From Prinia subflava (Eukaryota; Chordata; Aves; Passeriformes; Cisticolidae): a stretch of DNA of 64,000 nucleotides. The notes below the pieces were generated by a model. The model was not told the DNA's origin and did not search any database. It was given only the letters and a program-made list of their open reading frames with translations. Position numbers and translations under genes: made by a program. Every line of letters begins with the position of its first letter. The stretch's first letter is position 1. Location: assembly GCF_021018805.1 (NCBI RefSeq), contig NC_086248.1, positions 99,781,239 to 99,845,238 of the forward strand, given 5' to 3'. Below are positions 37,933 to 49,700 of the stretch, in pieces.

Positions 37933-40900
37933 CTTGGAAAATAAGGTAAGAACACAAGTTAGGAAAGTCTGATGTATTTTTTTTTTCTTGAACATTCATC
38001 ACAACTACACCTTTCATCCTCAAAGCAAATCAGTTTATAGTCAGGGTTTGGAATTTTCAATGAAAAAATTTGAAAATTTTAAATCACTTAAAATTGTTTC
38101 AACCTTTCCAACAGTACCTCCTGAGTGCAAAACAGCTGTACATAATTTATGTAGTATTGCATTCTATACAGTGGTGCTTGCTCAGGACAAGCATAGATTA
38201 TTACCCAAAGACAAGGGGAAATAAATAAGAAATGAAAGGAAAAATAATAATAGTGTGAGGTGTTGGTTTTCTTACCCCTCAGAGTTCAATTTAGGCACAG
38301 TGGTTATTGATTTAATTTCACAGCACAGGCCCACATTGATAAAGAATAGCACAGTGTAATATACACATAACAAAGGAAATTATGGAAACAAAGAAAGTGG
38401 TTTTCTTAAATTAATTTTGTTACTATATCATTCCTCACATTGATCCTTTTCGTTTATTAACAAATAGTAAAATGTTCTTTTATAAGAGGGAGGAAAAGAA
38501 GAAATTTGAAATTTCAACATTGTGAATGGTTGAAAAATTTCTTGTGAAACTTCACAAGAAAACTATACAACTAACTCTTAGGAGTTTTTGCTTTCCATGG
38601 AAGAGAGGGGATATTTTTCTAATCTGAAAAAATATAAAGATGGGGACATGAATAAAAAAGATTATGCAAAAAACCAAAAAGGAGTTTTGAAACATAAATT
38701 GTTGCAATACCTCTTAGAAGTTATATTTCAGATAGTTAATATTTCTTTTCCATCTATGCCCCTGCAGTGTAGTATTCCCAGTGGAATACTACATCCCATC
38801 ACACATGGGAGTTTGTGGTAGCTCCCTGGCAAGAACTCCAGTCAAACTGAGTCATGTGGTTCAAGGGAAAATAATGAACCAGACACTAGAACTGTAACAC
38901 TTCAATAGACTATGGAAAGCTTTCATGGCTCAAATTTTGCTTAGTGCTACATTATTCTTTTCTTAAATAAAAGGAGACCACTGGCAAAAATGAGCATTTT
39001 CTAACCACAGTAGGTGCACTGAGCCTGAATCAGTCCTGGTAATTTTTTTCTATTTCTTTGGTAAGTGTGGAGCCCTGCAGCACAGGTGGGAAATAGGATC
39101 TGTACCTGGAAAAGACACAGAAATCCCCAAGCCAAAAACCTGCCACAGAGCAGTTCCCCATTTGGTCTGGCACGGATCAGCAGTTCCCCAATGTTTACCT
39201 GCAGTTGCTCCAGTACACCCCAGCAGGGAGATGAACCACGGAGGCAGGTGAAGCTCTGTGGCAGCAGGACTGCCTTCCTGGCACCCACACAGACAACTGG
39301 ATTTGGCTTGGATCCCAAAAGTTTCTGTCAACATCAATTTCCAGCTCTTTCAAGCACAGGTGCAAAAAAAGGTGTTTAAGAAACCACTGCCATGACACAA
39401 CATAGAAAATTTTACAAACTAATAAGTTTAATTGAAGGTATGGCCCAGGTTTTGCAGTTTTTATTTGAACTGTCCATAGATCTTCCCGCTAGAGGAAAAA
39501 GGACCAATGACCCCACAGCATTTTTTGCAAGACATTTCGAGCCTGATTTGGAAACTGTTGAATCTCTGGCACTCCAAGTAAACACTGCCATATTTTTGGA
39601 ATCTTTTCCCATCCAAATTCAGTAGTATAATATGAAATTCCCTCAAATAACAACACAGCTCCCCCAGGGTGTAGATAATACACGTAATCACCACAGTGTC
39701 TGCCTAGTCTAGTTAACACTTCTTAACAACAGATGTAATCTTCAGTGAGACACAGCTTATACAAATTGCTGCTAATATGAATCACGCTTAACTTGTCCAA
39801 GTATCTCTTCTAAAAAGCTTATATTTTCCCTAGAGGTATTTAAATTAACAATCCTTAACTGCATAATTGAATATGAACTTAGATAACGGAGCAGGTCATC
39901 CTCGTTTCAGAAACAGAGGATGAGGGACTGCTCTGACCAGACTAAGTGAGATGAACATGTCTGATTTACAGTGAATAAAACCTTCATGATATGGTAATGG
40001 TTTGAGGGGAACAGTTGCAACAGGTCTTAGAGTGTAGAGCATCAGGTGATGCTTTCAGATCTTTCCCAGCAGCTCAAGGTCACTGCCACAGAATGAGTTC
40101 TTTCACTGCATTCATTTTCATTGTTCAGGTGTCTGGCAAATTAGGAAGGACTTCAGCTCAAGAGTGTTTTTTAAGTTCACTAAGTATGTGCTATGTTCAA
40201 CCATCATTAAGACAGTAAAATGATGTGACAAAAGACAGGGATTTATATATTGCATGTTGCAAAAGCTTTCAGAGCAAAGAAAAGCAGGCTCATTTCTTTT
40301 GGTGCACCAAATCACTGTCACAAGTCAGTGCAGGTATTGAATTTGGTCTAAAATTTTAGAACACTTGCAAAGCAACAGACCTTCATATCTTCTAAGGATT
40401 TTGCAGACCAATCAAAATTGTACTTTGGCAATTTTATACGATGATAATAGTTCAAAGAGTCATTTAGCACTGTTCCTTGCTTTCTATTTTGGTGTAGTAA
40501 TTTTAGAATTATATATATTTAACTAGACATAATACTGTCAGAGAACTACTTAATCAGCATATGAATGTACATTGAAACAAAAGCTGTGAGTACATTTATC
40601 CAGTTAGGTATGAATATTGCCAAAATGGCTCATATAGAGTGAGGAAACAGGGCAGCATGGAAGAGAAATCAAACCATCACTGATCCCCTAAATGCAGAAA
40701 AAGGACAGATATCACGTGTGATATTCACTTAAACTCATAATGTTCTATTTTCCTGTCTATGTTAAATGATAGCTTTGTTGCAAAAAGCAAGTTTCTCTTC
40801 TTTAAACACAGAGATAACTGTGAGTACACACTGGGGAATACTGAGGTTGTGCTTACAGCACAGTATACATTCCATTTCCACCCAGTTCAATCTAAACCCC

Positions 40901-41950
40901 CCACCCTGTTGCCCATCACCACCAGTTTTCCTTAAAACAGAAACTTGATTTTTTTTCAGGTATATTGATACATTTCAGTTTTACCTTTCTATAATGCACT
41001 ATGTGACATACACATCTGTGGTAATTGTGGAGTTTCTGGATATCTTTTTGGGTTTCCACCTGAAAGGCAAGACACTACAATTAAGAGTGGTAAATGTGGT
41101 ATTTCCTCATGTATTTGAGACAAGAGGTGGAAGACTTCACACAAGCTACAGATGTGGTTGCTGCACAAACCCTTACCAAAATGTGATCCTGAGGTGGAAA
41201 AGGGTGGGTTTGGCAGAGGGGCTCAAAGATACAGAAGGAACAGAATAAGGCAAGCAGGGCTCAGTATTTCAACTCCAGCACCTTGACAGCAACCAGAGCA
41301 AAGACCTTCACCAAGATAAACTCTTGCAGGTAGAAAAGGCGCATATTTTAGTTGAATGCTCTGTATCAGGCCACAGCGGCTTTCCGAGTTGCATTCTGTT
41401 CAACCAGCTTTTGTTACAAGACAGGCAAAAAGGATTCACCTTGCAAAACGTGAAGTAAAAAGGAAAACATAAGGCAACATAAAACAAGATCTGTTCTCAA
41501 AAAAGACTATCTTTGCTTTCAAAGCTGCTTTGTTCTCCTTTGGGGTTTTGTAAAACAAGACCTGGAAAATGCAAATATTTCCATTAATGCTTGCTTGAAG
41601 GAATGGTGCTCTGGCAACAGAAAGTCTGTCCCAAAGCCCTGGCTGTTCAGGACTGTCCCTCGCTCAGGGTCCCACTCAGCTAGTACATTAAGCCTCCTGG
41701 CTCAGTCAGCAGTAGAAACTGGGCAGTCCAGGGCGCAAATGGCTTTGGGAAATTTTTCCTGTGGGACAAAGAGCCTGGAGGAGGGGGCAAGTGAAAGCTG
41801 TGAGCTCACAGTGCTGCATGTCCTGGGTCTAGTGAAGCACTCCCCCAAGACCTAGACCTAACCAGGCCATGAGGGACTGGACAGCAGCTACAGGGAGCAA
41901 GTCAGCTATCTGTTTAGCAGGCAAGAGGCAAAATGAAAATACATTTTATA
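37933..41950. other. Four kilobases of non-coding DNA
   Basis: No exon, LTR or CR1 words are seen. Around 39392-39720 several frames on both strands are open for about 75 codons, but with no domain or shared theme. Confidence 0.5.
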
Positions 41951-42260
41951 AAACCATAGAATACTGGGTTGGAATTCTCAAGGATCATCTGGTCGAACCT
42001 TTCTTGATATGGTCTAGACAAGATGGTCAAGCACCCTGCCCAGGCACTCAAATGTTCAACACTGGGTAATCCATCAATTTTCTGGGGAGATTATTCCAGT
42101 GGTTGATTGTTCTCATTGTGAAAAGTTATCCTCATTTCCAAGAAGAATCCTCTGCAGTAACTGATACCTACTGCCCCTCATCTCTCTCTGTAAAGAAGGG
42201 AGCTTCCACTTTCTCTGTAGCCATCCTGTAGATACTGGAACATGGTGATACTAGAACCTT
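41951..42260 (-). mobile_element. CR1 LINE 3' fragment, old
   Basis: Antisense CR1 words appear in order from the 3' end: AACCATAGAATACTGGGTTGG, AAGGATCATCTGGTCGAACC, ATCAATTTTCTGGGGAG, TTGATTGTTCTCATTGTGAAAA, CTACTGCCCCTCATC and CTTTCTCTGTAGCCATCCTG. Only one worn copy of the terminal octamer survives. Divergence is high and the right boundary is approximate, since similarity fades after TGGAACATGGTGAT. Confidence 0.8.
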
Positions 42261-42697
42261 TGGTTCTTTTGAACTTCTCTATCATCAAAACCCCCACCCT
42301 TTTGTAGAAAGACTGATCTCTTCTCTGCTTGGCAGAATTCAGTGTCAAACACCCAAACTTAAGAATAGAAACCTTCATGATATCCATGCCCATCTGCAGA
42401 GGAGGACAGTCATGAAGGGCAGCACACATGCAACAGCTTTGCACAAGTGGAAGAAAAGGAAAGTAAAAAACCATATTTCCTCAATTTCCTCACAGGAGTC
42501 ACTTGTTTCTGTCTCTCCAAGGGCTGGTTAAAGCCATTTCCATTTTTTTGCCTGATACAGACAGTACAGATTCCCATGATGCAGCTTCTCCTCACCCTCA
42601 TGGAAGAGTTTTTTCTTCATAGATTGATCATTTAACCAGGAGATGATGAGACAATGTGGCAACTTTTTCCTTTTTTTAAAACCAAATATATCTGTAA

Positions 42698-42698
<1 letters not shown>
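42261..42698. other. Unassigned sequence between CR1 and poly-A
   Basis: Possibly the worn continuation of the CR1 copy up to about 42350; the rest is not recognised. There is no AATAAA in the 40 bp before the A run that follows, which argues against a processed-pseudogene tail. Confidence 0.4.

Positions 42699-42751
<53 letters not shown>
42699..42751. repeat. Pure poly-A run, 53 bp
   Basis: An uninterrupted run of 53 A, preceded by TCTGTAAC and followed by TTGATACTG. This is long for a bird genome, whose dominant LINE does not leave poly-A. Length may be affected by sequencing or assembly. Confidence 0.95.
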
Positions 42752-42759
<8 letters not shown>

Positions 42760-44544
42760 GATTTTCAACACATCAGCAGTTAAAAATCATGAAGCTTTCA
42801 GAAACTGAGGGTGGGGGAGGGAAATCTGCAGCCTCATGTCACCTGTAACAGCAGAGCATAATCCTCCCACGTTTGGTAACTTTGCAGACACAGAGAACTG
42901 TAGAAGGTAGCAATTTTCACTGATCAAAAAGTTTTCTCACACTGTATAAGCCACAGTCATACAGATCCTTGAATGCTGTTTCCAGCCACTCAGTCTATTA
43001 ATAAGTTATTTAATACAGGCATGAGTCTTAATTCTACATAATACTAACGTTGCCCAACACTCTCCATTTTGGATGTGTTTTCAGCTGCCAGTGGCTTTGC
43101 CAAACTTGTGTTCTACACCATCGTCTGCCTCATGTTAGTTAGCTCTATGGGATATAGAATAAAAACAAAACACACCCTGCACCCAGATTAGAAGAAATTT
43201 TAAATGATGAATTGAAAAATATTTATCCATGTCATGCTTTGATGAGGGGATCTCAAATATGGCAGGAGGTAGGATTTTTCTGTGTTAAAAATATTGTCAT
43301 TGCTGTAGTAGTGAAAACCACATCAACCACCTTAAAAGATTGTGTATATTTTCCCTTACCCTCCCTATCAAGATGCTTATTCCTAAGCTACTTAGAGTTT
43401 ATCACCTCAAGTCCCAAGGCTACTGTGACTTAGTCTGTGGGCACAAGATTGGCAGGGGAGATTTCATCTTCTGCTTAGATTCCTGCTCCACTGGGGCAGT
43501 GGAAAACAAGGACAACAGAGAGATCCCAGTGCCAGCAGCAACAAAGTGGATGGGCAGGGGCTATTAGTGGGGACACAGGCTTGCTTCTGCCATCCAGCTC
43601 TCCCAACATCTCCCCTCTCTGCCCAGATGCCTCTATTAGATGGATTCCTGTAGAAGATACTTGCATTTGGGAAGCTTTTTTGTTGCTTAAATGCTGGAGG
43701 TGGATTATAAAGAGGGAAGGACTAGTTAGAGTGTTTTGAGGTGTGGGAAGAAGGAAGTTGCTAAGAGAAAAGACTAATTTGGGCTCCTAAATGTCTCATT
43801 ACTTGCTCATGCATATTCCTAGTCCAAGGCTGAGAAAGAAATCACCGTATATCCAGCCCTGACAGCAACTTAAAATCTGGATTCTACATTCTTTCTCTCT
43901 CAGTGAGGAGGCAGGGGACCTCAGGCTGTGACTTCAACTTGTTGGGAAAGATGCTCCAGCATGTGCTCACATTTCTGGTTATGGAGGCACAGGAATAAGC
44001 AGTTAATTCTTATGTCCTTTACCTTCTCAGGACAAATGAACACAGCTAAAAACTGTCAGAGCCTTGAGTACAACATTTAGTACTTAGCACATGTGAAAGA
44101 ATATGGTAAATAGGGAAAAAGACATAACTTGCTCAAAGAAATAACATTCTTCATTTCCCTCCCACCTCCCCCTTAGTCATCTGCTTCATGGAGCAAATGA
44201 GTAAAAAATCATGATCCAGAAGGTAATGGCTGACAAAGAGAAGCTCCCAGGTCCACTGCAGGCCTGCTATGCTTCAAAACGTAGCTCTTGCTCAGCACTG
44301 ACAGCTGAATCCTCATCTTTGTAATCTATGGCCTGGCTCTGGAGTTCTCTGCTCTAATTATTCTGCATTTGTCTCTCCTCCCAGCCTGGAACAGGTTTTC
44401 AAAGGCCTGAGACCACTGGAACGGGGAAGATTTATGGAGTTGGTCAATGCTGGCTGCATTCTGCAGAACTTTGAATAAGAACCAAAAGACTATTTGAATC
44501 TTGGGAGGGAAGTTTCCCTCTGATTCAAGTGTTACTTACTTCCT
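42752..44544. other. Non-coding stretch, nothing recognised
   Basis: No exon or mobile element is recognised. Confidence 0.5.
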
Positions 44545-44610
44545 GGTGCACTGAAGCTGAAGGATTAAGTAACTTTTCCCAAATATAGAATGCATCACAC
44601 CCAATCACAC
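44545..44610 (-). mobile_element. Possible MIR-like SINE relic, antisense
   Basis: GAAGCTGAAGGATTAAGTAACTTTTCCCAAA followed by CATCACACCC resembles the antisense MIR core, in which a GAGGTTAAGTGACTTGCCC stretch is followed by GGTCACAC. The match is short and diverged. Confidence 0.3.
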
Positions 44611-44639
44611 ACACACACTGTTGCCTTCTTTAAGTGAAG

Positions 44640-44905
44640 CATCTGAGGAGGAAAATGAGATTACAAATTTAGGAGTATAATGAGATCAAGTTAAATTCAC
44701 ACCATTTACCCGCCTAGGCACAATCTATGTCATTAGAAAAGATTAATTTTTTTGTTGCAATTTCTAATCTCATTATACCTTTTGTCACAAGGATGATTTA
44801 TCAGAATTTTAATACTTAATGCCATACATTTTGTATATCCACTTGGCTTCTCCAGTATTTTATATTTTCATTAGCTGGTATCCACTTATTCATGCCATAC
44901 CACTC
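44640..44905. promoter_or_regulatory. Candidate conserved element with inverted repeat
   Basis: An AT-rich, non-repetitive block has many ATTA/TAAT cores and a perfect 12-bp inverted repeat: GTATAATGAGAT at 44675-44686 and ATCTCATTATAC at 44767-44778. A further AATGAGATTA at 44654-44663 also pairs with the right arm. CATTAGCTGG and TATAAATAG words follow. The arrangement suggests paired binding sites or a long-loop hairpin. Inference only. Confidence 0.28.
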
Positions 44906-46709
44906 AGCACAGCTATAAATAGAGAGACCAACCAACCAAATCACACAATATTGAAAAGGTCAAAGTAGTATATTACATTATTATAACTTAGAGAATACTA
45001 CTCACAAGGTATTAAAACTTTGACTCCTTATTTATGTGACAACAAAAGTAAAGAAAATAGGAGGCACTGCGAAATGATCATATCATTACCAGATATCCTT
45101 GGGAAACTGAGGGATTGTAAACTTCTCAACATTATTATCTTTACAGCCTAATATAAATTCATGTTATTCTTTAGGTACTGTATATCTTATGCTAAAACAA
45201 TGGTCTGTTGGCTACCAATTTTTATGTTTTTAAATACAAATATATAAAAAGCTCTTAAGGAATACTTATAAGGATTTTTTTTTAAGGCAGAAACCTCTTT
45301 TAGCTAACTAGTAAAGAAATCAAGCCAGAAAATAAATATTTGTGAAGCTAAACTAAGGGTTATTATTACTGACTCCTTCCCTCCACAAAGACAATAAGAG
45401 AATTATGGCCTTTCTCTCAAAGTCTATGGAAAAGACCTGCTTGATCTCAGTGGCTGTGTCATCACAAAGTACTTTTAGGGTGACTGTGAGCACAGGCTGT
45501 TCTGCAATGCATCCACCATCCTGTTCCCTCTAAAGACACCCTTGTCTGCATGGTGAAATGTGTATCCCACCTCCTGCCTCCCAGCTCAGGATTCCTAAGG
45601 GATCAAGAGCACACTGCAGAAGCACCTGAAAATCCACAGTTACCTTCCCAGGGCCAGGTCCAGTCAGGTGGCTGATGAGTGCCTTGCATCACTGCCCTGC
45701 ATCCAGGGCTGTTTGATCCTGCGGAAGTCTTTGGCTCACACAAAAGTCTCTTTGCTAAGTCATCTATGTGAGGTTTTACCCACAGAGCAAAAGTACAGCT
45801 AGGATGTTTGAGACTAGAAGAGTTGTCCCAGACACAGCAGTCGTGGCCCACATGAGACAATACTCACAGCTTTAAAGATTCACAGAGCAATAGTGCATGC
45901 TTTTAAAACCAAAAAACAAAAAAAAAAAAAGGTGGAATGAACAATGTTAAAGGGACAAAAAGAGACAGATTCAGCTAGGTTTTTTGAGATAACTACAGGA
46001 GAACAGAGCTTAGTACTCAACCAGCAAGGCACTTTCAGCATGTTCCAGGCCACCCTGAACCCCTGGGCAAATTTAGGTGTCCATAATCCAACATCCTGTG
46101 GAAGAGGTACTGGAGGCTGCCCTGCTTTCTCCCAGTGTAGACAGGGGGCAATCTGTATTTAGCCAGCACGTTTGATTACATCCTGGCCATATACAGTACT
46201 GTAGGTTTGGGGAATCGATAATGATGCCATTACAGGGGACTTAATTCATGGAATTGCAATTAACTTAACAGATAACTGAGAAGTAAGCTCAACTAATATT
46301 AAAACAACAGCCATCAGTGACCTAATTTCTATCTTCTGAGCCTCACTGTCTTCCATGAGAGAATACACAATTCCCAGTGAGTGAGAGAAGATGCCAAAAT
46401 AACTGTTTGAGGAGTACTCACAATTTCCAGTTTGAAACACCACAGTTGCAATAATGCATGGCTAGATTTTCTAATGCAGAGCTGGAACTGATCTGGCATC
46501 TCTCCCTTTCTCCCACCGAGTCCCTGTTAAGAGATCAGAGAGGCTGAACTACAGCAAAGCTGCAGTGTCTGCAGGCAGTACAGCTGAATGGCCACATTTA
46601 CCTGCTGATGCCACTTAGGTGCTTATATGGCCAAATATAAGCCTGCAATTTCTATTTTTCATATATGAGAGTTAAAGGGTGGGCATTGCTTGATTGTTTG
46701 TTTTTTTTT
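44906..46709. other. Non-coding stretch, nothing recognised
   Basis: No exon or repeat is recognised. An A-rich run (A13) lies near 45918-45930. Confidence 0.5.
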
Positions 46710-46769
46710 GGGGGGGGGTGTGTACTTTGGGGGCCTTTTGGGGTGATTTTTTTTTTTTGGTGGGGTGGG
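46710..46769 (+). repeat. G-rich, G-quadruplex-prone stretch
   Basis: Plus-strand G runs of 9, 5, 4, 2, 4 and 3 are separated by T-rich loops. The first five long runs satisfy the usual four-run quadruplex pattern if a 15-bp loop between the G4 runs is tolerated. The surrounding sequence is T-rich. Confidence 0.75.
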
Positions 46770-49700
46770 TTGTTTTTGTTTTGATGCCATTCGTGGGTTG
46801 TTTTCTTTCTTCTGGAAAAGTACCAGATAAGACTTTGCTTAAGGTCTTGTCTACATAAAAATTATGTCCTAGTAGAAGTGATGAAGCCTCCTCCCCTAAC
46901 AGTGACACCTCCAATACAGATGCTATTATTTTAATAGCAAGATTGTGCACACACTGCTAAATAGTTTACTGAGGAGGGGATTATACTCTACCTGTGCCAC
47001 ACAGTGTTCAGATTAGAGGACTAAGGTTGTACTCTTACATCTGACAAAGTCCATAAAGGTAAAATGAGCAAGTAATTTGCCATGAAGGAGATTTTAAAAA
47101 TAAAAAAAACCCGGCCAAAATTAAAAAGCAACATCAGGCTTTATCTTTGCCAGCAAAGGTTACCAAGGAGTAGTAGTACATGTCCTGGCTGATCCATGCC
47201 TCCTGAAGATTCCCGTCCCGAACTGGTGCCTTGGCACTGCTCTGGCAAGGCTCTGGGCACACCAGGTGGCTGTGGGTGGCTGCTCCACCCTCCTCCCACT
47301 CCCAGCAGACTTGCTGGTGCTGGGGGTGTGGAGAGAGCTCCACCTGAGCAAATGGAGCCCCTCCATGCTTGGGAGGATGGCTGAAGGGGTGCAGAGCATG
47401 CCTTATGGAATTTTGCTTTGAATCCTGCAGCATATGGAAATTGGTCTGCGAGAAAAATGAGAAATATTTAGAAACAGTTGGAAAGGCTGTCATTGAAATT
47501 TATCCTGGCTATGTCTAAACATGGAAAAGGACAACAGAAACCAATGTTAACTTCAGAAAAATGTAAAGAGAACTGACTATGCAACAAGCAGAAGGCTTAT
47601 TTCTTTTTAAGTATAAACAATCTGGTGAGGAGGAAGAAAGGCAGAACTACAAAAATAAGCCAAGGCAAGTAAAAAATAATGAGGGTAAAAATTAATAATA
47701 CTCTGCATCAGTTTGCAGAGGTTTTTTTCTTGTACAGCAGTCTCCAAATATAACTTTAAGGAAGAAACCAGACAAAATATCTCTGTTCTGAACTCTCACA
47801 GTGGAAAATTACTTAAAGGGAAATTGTGCTGGGGGAAGGGGATAGCCTTCAGCTGTGGACAAGCTTTTTAGACCCCTGTCTTGGGAATGTAATCTTTCTA
47901 CACTCCTTAAACAGTCAATAGCAAGGGACACCAGCCTCCACAGGACAGTTCAATACCCCTAAATGCAGGTGATATGGACAGCTTATGTACAGTAAGGACA
48001 GGGGCTGTAATAAATCCCCATACTTGGACCATTTTCTTCAAGCTTTGGAGGCCTAAGCTGAATTACAGATGGAGTGAACATTGATGCCTTCAGGGGGAGT
48101 CAAGGAAATGGGTGTGAAGACACAGAACCTTTGTTTGACTCTTCCCATTTTTCTGTCCTCTAGGTGCATCACTGTGCATTAAACCCCTGATTTGGCATTT
48201 GTCTTTGGTTTTGTTTCTTTTTTCCTCCCCTCATCTCTGTAATGTTTAATTCCACTTCTGTGCCATGAGCAGCCACAGGCAATGGGAGCTTCAAGGCTGC
48301 AAGCTTGCAGAGGTGCAGAGCACCCCCTTCTGAAGCCAGATTTCCTCTCCCACCCAGGTTTTGTACTGGTGAAGAGGTCCCTAGCCATAGCAAGCAACTC
48401 TTTCTTCAGAACAATAATGCTTGCAACAGCAGCGTCCCTTGTGCAGTGTCTCTAGTTCCCAGGCAGGGACTTTGTTCCCAGGGAACTTGTAAAAAAAATA
48501 TTATAAAGACAGTAGGAAAAAATTAGTGTGGAAGCAGTCTAACAAAATATTTGAAATACCAAGACTAACAATGACTGTAAATAAGGCCAAGGACAGAAGT
48601 AGAAAATGTAATTGCTTCTAATGTGAACACCACAGCATTTGCCACTTTCCATAGATGCCAAACAGACAAGATTATCTAGATTTTCAAGTGAGTTTATCTA
48701 TGACAAATTGGCTGAATGGATTGACAAAAGTAATGAAAGCTGCTGAATGTGAAGCATATTTAGTACAGAAACACCATGACAGATAATGCTGTAATTATGG
48801 TATGCAGTTGCTGGATCTAACAATATAAATTCAATGCAAAGCAGAAGTTTCTTTCCCACAGCTTTAGAGAATCAGAGCAAACTAAATTTCCCCCCATTTC
48901 TTTTAAAAAGAAACTTCATTTTAAAATATGTACGTATATAAATTCCAGAAAAATTATAGGATTCTTCTGCTTTCTTTTCTTCTACACTGTATATGAGAAC
49001 ACCATTTTTTAAATTTGTTTCGCTTTCCCTTGTAGGTGTCTGACAGAGATGCAATCTGGGTTAGGAGACCAACTCATTGCATTTACTTGTTCTAAGCCTA
49101 TTACCCAATAACTTTGCGTTGAACAACTACCTGGGAAGAGCTAAAGAGAAAAATCATCACGCTCATATTTGTGGAATTATATAAACAATCCTTTACTCAA
49201 TGTACATCCATGATTTTCAGCTGATAATTTATGTTCAGATCCTAAATTTCAAATTCACTGGTTACTCATAATCCTTTCCAACAGATGACAGGAACCAAAT
49301 CACATCCTGAGTTTTTCCACCTTCTGCAATACACCATTTCTGGACATGACAGCAAGCAGTGGGTAAACCCCAGTTTCATTTTGGTAAAAAATTTCTCAAT
49401 AACACTTAGCTGCACATACATTTCTGCAAAAATTAATTGAAGAATTTGGATTAATAACATATTGACTTGCTGATAATATATGGCATGGTTTGGGAAGTCC
49501 TGGAGGAAATGAAAAAATGAAAATCAGAAATAATCACTGAATAATATATATTTTGTTTAGTGTATTACATCAATTTCTCAAATCTTCCTGACTCATAATA
49601 GAGCAAGCACACCCAATGCTGTAGAAATGTGGCATTTCCTGGCCTTCACTGCACACATGCTGAGGCACTATCCTGAGTTAGGCTATTCCATGACAAATGG

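Noticed and set aside
39392..39720. Plausible-looking frames of about 75 codons on both strands
   Set aside because: Open on both strands at once with no family features; consistent with chance.
42400..42751. Processed pseudogene ending in the A53 run
   Set aside because: No AATAAA in the expected position, no recognisable coding remnant and no target duplication seen.
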